Assembly (NCBI GenBank): GCA_026193435.1
Contig: JAPHUN010000180.1
Coordinates: 1 to 11,022 of the forward strand
Length of the DNA: 11,022 bases
Direction of reading: 5' to 3'
From: Chlorobium sp.
GTDB taxonomy: Bacteria > Bacteroidota > Chlorobiia > Chlorobiales > Chlorobiaceae
Notes under the pieces: model-generated
The model's input: the letters and a program-made list of their open reading frames with translations, nothing else
Database searches by the model: none
What the model was told of the DNA's origin: nothing
Position numbers and translations under genes: made by a program
In this document: positions 1 to 5,624 of the stretch, piece after piece
Position numbering within the stretch: position 1 is the stretch's first letter
Layout: each line of letters starts with the position of its first letter

Positions 1-210
1 TATAGATAGCACTTCCAGCACCATGGAACGGGACGGGCGAAAAATTTTTCGCCCCTACGGCTTCATCAGCGGCCCCTCGCTACGGGCAGGCACGGGGGCC
101 TGCCCCTACATTTTTCCCTGCCGAACACCTACCGCAAACAGCCCACTGTCTTTTCCCTTGCCAACCGCCTTTCCCTTTGCCTACTGCCTACCGGGAACTG
201 CCGACTGAAC
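1..210. repeat. Gene-free 5' region with GC-rich palindromic repeat units
   Basis: No convincing gene lies here. Two inverted repeats are visible. The first, 35-54, is a perfect 20-nt palindrome (GGGCG + A5T5 + CGCCC). The second has arms GGGCAGGC (84-91) and GCCTGCCC (98-105) around a 6-nt loop. Each is followed by a CCTAC-like tail (54-58 and 105-109). The rest (110-209) is low-complexity pyrimidine-rich sequence with repeated CCTACTGCC/CCTACCG-type words. This looks like a dispersed intergenic repeat of the kind seen in many copies in green sulfur bacterial and cyanobacterial genomes; that is from memory and not checked. The palindromes have no U-tract, so they are poor candidates for intrinsic terminators of the crcB transcript that ends here. 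Confidence 0.5.
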
Positions 211-597
211 TCACGCCCACAGTTTTGCAAGCTGCATACCGAAATAAAGACAGATAATGCCTCCAACAATGCTGCCCAGGAGATAGAGTGTCGAATAGAA
301 GATCTCACCGTCCCGTAAGAGGGACATGATTTCGTACATATAGGATGAAAAGGTTGTAAACCCGCCACAGAAGCCTGTGGCAATCAGCAGCCGCAGCTCC
401 GGGGAGACAAGGGATGACGAAACGGAAAGTTCACTGATAAATCCTATCAGAAAACAACCCGCAAGATTGACGACCAACGTCCCGAAAGGAAAACCGGTAC
501 CGATAAACGGCAACACAAGAGCGACAAGGAACCTGGCCGCTGCTCCAACGAATCCCCCTGCTCCAACAAGCAGCAACGCTGCGTAACGTTCAGGCAT
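211..597 (-). CDS. crcB: Fluoride ion channel/exporter FluC (CrcB)
   Basis: A 128-residue membrane protein of the CrcB/FluC family, the dual-topology channel that releases fluoride from the cytoplasm. Four hydrophobic segments are visible, near residues 5-30, 36-58, 68-90 and 98-122, as expected for a four-helix subunit that dimerises. Family signatures are GTLVVNLAGCFLIG near residues 39-52, including the conserved Asn, and GFCGGFTTFSSYMYE near residues 95-109, which holds the conserved Gly-Gly-Phe-Thr-Thr-Phe-Ser run and pore-lining Phe residues. Length is typical of a full-length subunit. It is a single gene here, so a homodimer is expected unless a second copy exists elsewhere. It lies 46 nt downstream of a small membrane protein gene on the same strand and may share its transcript. 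No clear Shine-Dalgarno precedes the ATG. No fluoride (crcB-motif) riboswitch was recognised upstream. Confidence 0.93.
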   Translation of the reverse strand: MPERYAALLLVGAGGFVGAAARFLVALVLPFIGTGFPFGTLVVNLAGCFLIGFISELSVSSSLVSPELRLLIATGFCGGFTTFSSYMYEIMSLLRDGEIFYSTLYLLGSIVGGIICLYFGMQLAKLWA

Positions 598-643
598 GAA
601 TACAAGTTTCTATTGCGGGCATCATTCATTCGCCGTCTCTTCT

Positions 644-868
644 CTACTCATCCTTCGCCTGACGGTCTTCTATTCTCCGGTGAGCACAACACATCTCATC
701 ATGAATACCAAGAAGCGTGTTGAAAATCCCAATCCCTATAATCGTCGGCGCCCACAATCCGATAAAGACAGCTATAAGCTGATGATTGGCTGCTGTTCCG
801 AAAATAAAAATGTATATGGATAGCAGTATGGATATCCCCGCTCCGACAAAGTAGACTATCGGTTTCAT
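644..868 (-). CDS. Small two-helix membrane protein, function unknown
   Basis: A 74-residue protein with two hydrophobic segments, about residues 4-26 and 31-54. They are joined by a short polar turn (AANHQ) and followed by a charged C-terminal tail containing two Cys (CCAH near residues 59-62) and several Arg, Asp and Glu. The segment FIGLWAPTIIGIGIF resembles a GLWAPTI motif that I recall from short, uncharacterised inner-membrane proteins of diverse bacteria. No function is known to me for that family. It is transcribed in the same direction as crcB and ends 46 nt before it, so the two may be co-transcribed, but fluoride involvement would be guesswork. The start is the first ATG; no strong ribosome binding site is visible. 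The gene is supported by its amphipathic composition, conserved-looking motif and good fit in the gap, not by any catalytic residue. Confidence 0.7.
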   Translation of the reverse strand: MKPIVYFVGAGISILLSIYIFIFGTAANHQLIAVFIGLWAPTIIGIGIFNTLLGIHDEMCCAHRRIEDRQAKDE

Positions 869-1010
869 GATCGTAGTGTCATACCGTTTAAAGAAACTCA
901 GTGTGGTGTAAATTTATCATTTTAACCACATACTGTAACCCGGATATTTCACAATTCATCGCTACAAAAGGACAAAACCTGACGCCTCTCAAATCTTGTG
1001 AATCCTGTCG
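869..1010. other. Short intergenic stretch, no feature recognised
   Basis: These 142 nt separate the 3' end of the HAD-type gene from the start of the small membrane protein gene. I see no strong intrinsic terminator hairpin with a U-tract, no riboswitch consensus and no good -35/-10 pair. AT-rich runs near 910-925 (TTTATCATTTTAACC on plus) could hide a promoter for the small gene, but the match is too weak to call. Confidence 0.4.
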
Positions 1011-2348
1011 CTATATAAAAATACCCGGTGCTTTGCGCCCTTTTTGACGTTTTCTCGTCAATGCGTTGATGCCAAGAATGGTCAACAGTATATCCGGACT
1101 GGGGACAATAAGGGTGTTCGGACAGATACTCACTACTTTTTTGGCAAGTTCAGCGTCTCTGGTTACAAATATCGCGTAAACATCGTCAGTATATTCAAGG
1201 ACTGTTTTCAGCATGGGAATATCAGAAGCGGTGTCACCGCAGACAAGATGAGGCCCCCTGCCAAGATCCAGTCCAAGACGACTGTCGATATATTTCAAGC
1301 CGTCCCCCTTGTCAAAATCCTTCACGCCGTTTTCACCATCTACCGTAAGAATAATCTCGATATCCCGTCCTGTATCATTGACCCTGAATACCGACCCGTC
1401 GGGATCCAGCTCACGCACGATATCACTGACACTTCTCAGCAACTCCATGGACTCATCTTCAGGAATTGAACATTTGACATCCTGTCTGGCAATCGTCAAC
1501 TGACCGAACTTCAATTGAAGTCCGGAGCCGACGTAAAAAAACTTTTCAAATTCATGCTTATGCTCGAGCTCTCCGATCCTGAGGTTGAGCTGATCGAGCC
1601 GGGCCTGCTTCACGGGATCGATATACGCTCTATGTTCAACCAGATCGAAATCGAGAAACTCCCTTCCTTTGGATGCTGCGTAGATAAAAACATTATCAGG
1701 ATTGACCGACACATCGAGAATTCCGAAGTTCTTCAAGGGCGCGGACGTGATGAATATGGGGTTCTCGGTACAAAGCGATGCGAACCGGGAGAGAAAAACA
1801 GCGTTATAGACCGGCTGAATCGAAGAACGATAGTGACCGCAATAGTTGTTAGTAGTACCGTCCCTGTCGGTAACAAAACAGTTGAACTGCAGACTGTCGA
1901 GAAAATTCAGCCCCTTGATAACATGCTGATCAAACATGTTATACAGCCTGCTGATATAGTCGAAAAAGTCATCCTCCCCATGTTCAAGATAGTAGGTATC
2001 CTTTTTAAGCTCTCTGATTTCATAGGAGAGATCGACATTGATGGAATGCAGATCATCGATATAGATGATATTTGTCTCGTAATCCCTGTTATAGACATCC
2101 TCGAGAGAACGACGTGCATTTTTGAGGGACTCGATGCTTCTCAGGTTGATCACTCTGGCTGAAAAGATGTTTTTGACGATCGGAGAACGGATGACCCTGG
2201 TCAACGCCTTGAGACGAAATAGATCTTTAAACGATCGGATCGGTTGCAGGCTGATATCGATATCGGGAATGGAATACTCCTGAATTGGCAGGGCAAATCC
2301 TTGTTCCTTTTCATCAAGAATCGAAAGAGGGCGATCAGGATATTTCAT
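1011..2348 (-). CDS. HAD-superfamily (Cof/trehalose-phosphatase-like) hydrolase with uncharacterised N-terminal region
   Basis: A 445-residue soluble protein with no signal peptide. All four HAD motifs are visible in the C-terminal two thirds. Motif I is D161-R-D163-G-T (Asp nucleophile and acid/base). Motif II is a Thr/Ser in FITSAP (residues 199-204). Motif III is a Lys in DKGDGLKYI (K347, the KGxAL-type position). Motif IV is GDTASD (371-376), whose acidic residues bind Mg2+. The wide gap between motifs II and III, and KG-x-A/G-L followed by GDxxxD, are typical of the HAD-IIB group (trehalose-6-phosphate, sucrose-phosphate and mannosyl-3-phosphoglycerate phosphatases). Residues 1-150 are charged, partly helical and unfamiliar. 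The substrate is probably a sugar phosphate, but this is inference. It lies 111 nt downstream of znuB on the same strand. The first ATG was chosen as start, without a clear ribosome binding site. Confidence 0.75.
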   Translation of the reverse strand: MKYPDRPLSILDEKEQGFALPIQEYSIPDIDISLQPIRSFKDLFRLKALTRVIRSPIVKNIFSARVINLRSIESLKNARRSLEDVYNRDYETNIIYIDDLHSINVDLSYEIRELKKDTYYLEHGEDDFFDYISRLYNMFDQHVIKGLNFLDSLQFNCFVTDRDGTTNNYCGHYRSSIQPVYNAVFLSRFASLCTENPIFITSAPLKNFGILDVSVNPDNVFIYAASKGREFLDFDLVEHRAYIDPVKQARLDQLNLRIGELEHKHEFEKFFYVGSGLQLKFGQLTIARQDVKCSIPEDESMELLRSVSDIVRELDPDGSVFRVNDTGRDIEIILTVDGENGVKDFDKGDGLKYIDSRLGLDLGRGPHLVCGDTASDIPMLKTVLEYTDDVYAIFVTRDAELAKKVVSICPNTLIVPSPDILLTILGINALTRKRQKGRKAPGIFI

Positions 2349-2459
2349 AGGAAAAGCGGTCTGTTACATGCATCAAGTAATCAAAAATATGCACATTTCA
2401 ACTATATGATCAAAAATACCCGGAAAACTCACCCGGTGTCCGCCGGTTAAAAAACACGT

Positions 2460-3269
2460 TCAGGATCCTGCCATACGTGTTTTCACCCCCGATACAACCA
2501 TAAAGGAGAGTGCTGCCACGAAAATGATCATGGCACCTGATGCCGTATCGAACACATAGGAAAGCCAGAGACCGGATAGCGTGAAGAGAACACAGAGAGA
2601 GCAGGAAATCAACATCATGAGAACAATGCTCCTGCTGAAATACCTTGCTATTGCTGAAGGAATGGTTAACAGGGCAATGACCATGACAATACCGACCACC
2701 CTGACAAGAACAACCACGGTCAACGCGATAAGACAGAGCAATATCAGATATAGAATGAACGCGTTCACGCCCGAAGCTTCGGCATACTCCTCGTCAAAAG
2801 AGACGGCAAGAAACTCTTTAAACAATGCAAACACTACAGCGACAATAACCACATCCAGAAAGGCGATCATCTGCAGGTCAGGCACGGGAACGGTGAGAAT
2901 GTTTCCAAAAAGAAAGCTGAACAGGTTCGGAGCATATCCGGGGGTTAACCCGATAAAAAGAACTCCTGTCGCCATTCCTGCCGCCCAGAAGGCACCGATT
3001 GCAGTATCTTCTCCGACATTCGCCTTTTTACTCAGCAAACCTATTCCGAGAGCCGAAAAAAGACTGAACGGAAGAAGCCCGAGCAGCGGATTCACACCGA
3101 GATAGTATGCGATGCCTATCCCGCCGAATGCCGCATGGGCTATGCCTCCACTGATGAAACCTATTTTTTTCACAACAACATAGGTACCGATAATACCGCA
3201 GGCAAGACTTGCTAAAAGAGCTGCCGCCACTGCATTCTGCATAAATTCGTACTGGAGGATTTCAACCAT
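2460..3269 (-). CDS. znuB: Zinc ABC transporter permease ZnuB (ABC-3 family)
   Basis: A 269-residue polytopic membrane permease of the metal-chelate ABC-3 family, with about eight hydrophobic segments. It forms the membrane channel of the zinc importer and works with ZnuC (ATPase) and ZnuA (binding protein). Family features are the start MVEILQYEFMQNA, then ACGIIGTYVVVKKIGFISGG followed by IAHAAFGGIGIAYYLG. The ATPase-contact region comes late, with LVRVVGIVMVIALLTIPSAI near residues 188-207. I placed the start at the internal ATG at 3269 because homologues begin with this MxExLQYxFM pattern. An upstream in-frame ATG (3332) would add 21 residues and overlap znuC by 26 nt. With the chosen start the gap to znuC is 37 nt. 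No strong ribosome binding site supports either choice. znuB is the last gene of the zur-znuA-znuC-znuB unit. Confidence 0.92.
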   Translation of the reverse strand: MVEILQYEFMQNAVAAALLASLACGIIGTYVVVKKIGFISGGIAHAAFGGIGIAYYLGVNPLLGLLPFSLFSALGIGLLSKKANVGEDTAIGAFWAAGMATGVLFIGLTPGYAPNLFSFLFGNILTVPVPDLQMIAFLDVVIVAVVFALFKEFLAVSFDEEYAEASGVNAFILYLILLCLIALTVVVLVRVVGIVMVIALLTIPSAIARYFSRSIVLMMLISCSLCVLFTLSGLWLSYVFDTASGAMIIFVAALSFMVVSGVKTRMAGS

Positions 3270-3306
3270 AACGCACTGGATTTCATGCTCCGCTGAAAGA
3301 GTATTT

Positions 3307-4038
3307 TCAGGGATGTTTGTGCTTGACAACATTGACTGGATAACGGTACATACCTGAAAGTTCTTCTCTGGTGATCTCTCCCGGCCCGTGCGTCACCATC
3401 CCGCAGCTGAGACAAACAGTCCTTGAGACATGCCGGCTGATGGCACCGGTATCATGCGACACCATAATGAGCGTCACGGAGGCATGCAACCTGTCAAGCA
3501 GATCGTAAATGGTTGTTTTCATCTCAGGATCGATGCTTGCAGTCGGCTCGTCAAGCAGAAGCAGCTCAGGTTGTCCGACCATAGCTCTTGCCAAAAGCAT
3601 CCGCTGTATCTCTCCGCCCGACAGCTCGCCCACAAGATGTTTTTTCAGTCCGGCCATTCCTACGGTTTCCAGCGCCTGTTCAACCATCATCGTGTCCTCT
3701 TTTCCGTATCGCGCGAACAGGCCTCTTGAAGAAAGACGCCCCATAAGAACAGTATCGTTGACCGTAACCGGAAAGTCCCTGTCAAAGAACAACCGTTGAG
3801 GAACATAGCCGATGCGTTTCCTCGACAGTCTGGGTGACTTGCCGAAAATCCTGACAGTTCCCGAGGCTGGCGGCAGCAGACCGAGAATAACCTTGAGCAG
3901 TGTTGTTTTCCCTCCGCCGTTAGGACCTACGACACCGAGAAACTCCCCTTCAACCACAGACAGAGAGAGCTTATCGAGAATCTTCGCTCCGTTGATGATA
4001 ACGGAAAGATTGTCTATTGCCACAATTTCACGGTTCAT
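3307..4038 (-). CDS. znuC: Zinc ABC transporter ATP-binding protein ZnuC
   Basis: A 243-residue ABC ATPase that powers zinc import through ZnuB. All catalytic motifs are intact: Walker A GPNGGGKT (residues 38-45), Q-loop Q81 in YVPQR, signature LSGGE (139-143), Walker B LLLLDEP (159-165) with D-loop SID, and H-loop H195 in VSHD. Length matches the single-domain ZnuC/MntA-type ATPases. The Lys-His-Lys-His-Pro C-terminus is slightly His-rich. The start overlaps the znuA stop in an ATGA arrangement (4035-4038), a classic sign of translational coupling within an operon. Zinc is favoured over manganese because of the His-rich ZnuA and the Fur/Zur-type regulator in the same unit; the ATPase itself does not determine metal specificity. 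Confidence 0.94.
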   Translation of the reverse strand: MNREIVAIDNLSVIINGAKILDKLSLSVVEGEFLGVVGPNGGGKTTLLKVILGLLPPASGTVRIFGKSPRLSRKRIGYVPQRLFFDRDFPVTVNDTVLMGRLSSRGLFARYGKEDTMMVEQALETVGMAGLKKHLVGELSGGEIQRMLLARAMVGQPELLLLDEPTASIDPEMKTTIYDLLDRLHASVTLIMVSHDTGAISRHVSRTVCLSCGMVTHGPGEITREELSGMYRYPVNVVKHKHP

Positions 4039-4976
4039 CGCATGCTTTCAACAAACGCACCGGTCGCCTGGCGCAGGTTAGCGATATACTCACCGGACAG
4101 GGGATCGACCGGCCGGGTAACACCACCTATCTCACGAGCAATGGTTTCCGCCTGAAGTGTGCTGAATGTCGGTGAAACAAAAACCACCCGAACACCTTCT
4201 GCTCTTGCCTGCCGGATCACACTCTGCATTTTTTTCGGAGTCAGTTCCTTTCCCTCTTCTTCCGCGGCTATCTGCTTCAGGTTGAAGGCAGCAGCATAGT
4301 ACCCCCATGCGGGATGAAACACCATGAAGCTCCTGTTTTTTATACCTGATAGTTTCCGGGTGATCTCTCTTTTGAGCGATATGAGCTGTGCTTCGAGTTT
4401 CCGGAGATTTTCCGCATACTCATCGGCATGGACAGGGTCCAGAGCCACAAGAGAACGTTCTACATTCCTGGCGATCAGAATAGCGTTATCCGGTGAAAGC
4501 CAGAAATGAGGATCACTACGGCTATGCTCGTGCGTGTGACCATGATTTCTTTCGGACATCTCTCTCAGACCAACGTCCTTTGAAGCGTTGCAGACCGTCA
4601 TCGTGGAACGCAATGCGATAAGTTTATTCATCCAGGCCAACTCGAATTCAATACCGGAACCTGCTTTGACAAACAGATGCGCTTTAGCCGTCTCGGCCAT
4701 CTGTGCCGGCCGGGGTTCATAACTGTGCGGGTTAGCGCCGGGCGGCACCATCACCGCAACATGCACCCGGTCGCCCCCGACTCTTTTCACAAAAAAAGAC
4801 AATGGTTCTATGGACGTTACCACACGAATTTTATCCGCGGCTCCGGTAACGGCATCGCTTGAGGGGGCGGCGGCGAAAAGTGATGAATAACAAAGTGAAA
4901 ACAGCAGAATCAACCCTGCTGCCGTAGCTCCTGCAGAGCCGACAGGTCGTTTTTTTCCCTGGCACATGATTCGCAT
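4035..4976 (-). CDS. znuA: Periplasmic zinc-binding protein ZnuA
   Basis: A 313-residue cluster 9 (TroA-like) solute-binding protein that captures Zn2+ in the periplasm. The N-terminus is a Sec signal peptide: basic KKR at 8-10, hydrophobic core about 19-34, and likely cleavage after the Ala run near 35-37. Metal ligands match the family pattern: H84 (ANPHSYEP), H157 (DPHFWLSP), H221 (VFHPAWGY) and D291 (VDPLSGEY). Between the first two ligands is a short His-rich loop (NHGHTHEH, residues 144-151), typical of zinc rather than manganese carriers. The start at 4976 overlaps the upstream regulator gene by 67 nt in another frame. ATG at 4967 is an alternative. A TTG at 4913, overlapping the regulator's TGA, would remove the basic signal region and is less likely. 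No Shine-Dalgarno is seen, so coupling to the upstream gene is likely. Confidence 0.93.
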   Translation of the reverse strand: MRIMCQGKKRPVGSAGATAAGLILLFSLCYSSLFAAAPSSDAVTGAADKIRVVTSIEPLSFFVKRVGGDRVHVAVMVPPGANPHSYEPRPAQMAETAKAHLFVKAGSGIEFELAWMNKLIALRSTMTVCNASKDVGLREMSERNHGHTHEHSRSDPHFWLSPDNAILIARNVERSLVALDPVHADEYAENLRKLEAQLISLKREITRKLSGIKNRSFMVFHPAWGYYAAAFNLKQIAAEEEGKELTPKKMQSVIRQARAEGVRVVFVSPTFSTLQAETIAREIGGVTRPVDPLSGEYIANLRQATGAFVESMR

Positions 4977-5368
4977 AAACCGTTTAACTGGACAACATGA
5001 CTGACAAGCCTGAATCCTTCGACCATCATTCCGTCCTTGTAGAGACAGTCGGAAACCTTACCAACCTTTCTGCATGCAATACAGACAATATGATGATGAT
5101 GTCCTTCTCCATGACCGGCCTTGCAGAGCGCATAACGCCTTTCTCCCCCGTAGGTGACGACCCTGAAAAGAATGCCGCATGTCGTCAGGACCTCAAGGTT
5201 GCGGTATATTCCCGGCAAACCGAACTGTCCGGTTGCGCCGCTGAGCGCCTCCTGCACATCCTGGGGAGACAAGTCGCTCTGCTCCTGCAAAAAAAGCTGA
5301 ATAATCGCTTTTCTTCGGGGCGTAACCTTACGCCCTGACGCCCTGAGTTTTTCAAGATGTTCTTCCAC
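4910..5368 (-). CDS. zur: Fur-family metalloregulator, probably zinc uptake regulator Zur
   Basis: A 152-residue Fur-family repressor. The N-terminal winged helix contains RKVTPRRKAIIQLF (13-26) and the recognition-helix region GLPGIYRNLEVL (50-61). The C-terminal metal and dimerisation domain has a His cluster GHGEGHHHHIVC (85-96) and two CxxC pairs (C96/C99 and C132/C135) that would hold the structural zinc. The start is GTG at 5368, which gives a normal Fur-family length. It is first in an operon with znuA, znuC and znuB, and its 3' end overlaps znuA, so Zur (zinc sensing, repressing uptake when zinc is sufficient) is the best name. Fur or Mur function cannot be excluded from sequence alone. 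A palindrome GAAATAATTTC 11-21 nt upstream of the GTG is a possible autoregulatory site. Confidence 0.85.
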   Translation of the reverse strand: MEEHLEKLRASGRKVTPRRKAIIQLFLQEQSDLSPQDVQEALSGATGQFGLPGIYRNLEVLTTCGILFRVVTYGGERRYALCKAGHGEGHHHHIVCIACRKVGKVSDCLYKDGMMVEGFRLVSHVVQLNGLCESCAREKNDLSALQELRQQG

Positions 5369-5378
5369 TCTCTAAACA

Positions 5379-5403
5379 GAAATAATTTCCATTTGGCAAT
5401 ATA
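5379..5403 (-). promoter_or_regulatory. Candidate promoter -10 and operator of the zur-znuACB operon
   Basis: Reading toward zur, a -10-like TATATT lies at 5403-5398. It would place transcription start near 5391. Directly downstream, at 5379-5389, is a perfect 5+1+5 palindrome (GAAAT-A-ATTTC), ending 11 nt before the GTG start codon. An AT-rich palindrome between the transcription start and the start codon is where a Fur/Zur repressor could act. No convincing -35 hexamer was found at normal spacing, and the palindrome is shorter than well-defined Zur boxes, so this is only a candidate. Confidence 0.35.
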
Positions 5404-5415
5404 GGAAGACTTTAG

Positions 5416-5620
5416 GAATTGTTGATTTGTTTATTTGTTGAGCTGTTGAATTGTTAAGCCGCCGAATTCAAAAGGAGGTGTGTTACGCCCTGTCCTCCAT
5501 CTGACAACAGATGATTCGACTTTAGGGTGAAGGAACCCTGATCTCTGCGGACATACAACAAATCAACATTTCAACAACTCAACCACTCAACGATTCAACA
5601 ACTCAACGATTCAACAACTC
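5416..5620. repeat. Fold-back repeat: inverted CAACAA-type tracts flanking three hairpins
   Basis: The spacer between zur and leuA contains a left tract (5418-5456) built of TTGTTGA/GTTGAATTG words. A right tract (5554-5620) is built of the complementary words CAACAAATCAAC, TCAACAACTC and so on, so the ends are loosely inverted relative to each other. The right tract includes two exact tandem 16-nt units (5585-5600 and 5601-5616, ACTCAACGATTCAACA), then a partial third. Between the tracts are three short hairpins: GGAGG 5474-5478 with CCTCC 5494-5498; CATCTG 5498-5503 with CAGATG 5508-5513; AGGGT 5524-5528 with ACCCT 5535-5539. There is no coding region. It may be a dispersed non-autonomous repeat or a processed 3' region of leuA; neither is proven. 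Confidence 0.5.
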
Positions 5621-5624
5621 TTCC

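Noticed and set aside
23..208. Small plus-strand open frame in the palindromic region
   Set aside because: It runs through GC-rich palindromes and pyrimidine-rich repeats, with Pro/Ser/Thr-rich low-complexity content and no recognisable motif or ribosome binding site.
869..1010. Fluoride riboswitch (crcB motif) upstream of the crcB unit
   Set aside because: None of the conserved GGNGAUGG-type or downstream pseudoknot sequences could be found on the minus strand.
1515..2162. 215-codon plus-strand open frame opposite the HAD-type gene
   Set aside because: The minus-strand frame carries all four HAD catalytic motifs; the plus-strand translation looks like a reverse-strand shadow with no family resemblance.
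2400..2459. Terminator hairpin after znuB
   Set aside because: Several CCGG words could pair weakly, but no stem longer than four pairs with a following U-tract on the minus strand could be drawn, so no terminator is claimed.
2581..3105. 174-codon plus-strand open frame opposite znuB
   Set aside because: Thr/Arg/Ser-rich composition is what an antisense reading of a hydrophobic membrane protein gives; znuB on the other strand is clearly genuine.
3270..3332. Upstream ATG adding 21 residues to ZnuB
   Set aside because: The added residues are polar and unlike ZnuB N-termini, while the internal start gives the usual MxExLQYxFM beginning. Still, no ribosome binding site settles it.
5585..5620. 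Short tandem 16-nt units as a CRISPR array
   Set aside because: The units are directly adjacent with no unique spacers, and there are no cas genes; this is simple tandem repetition.
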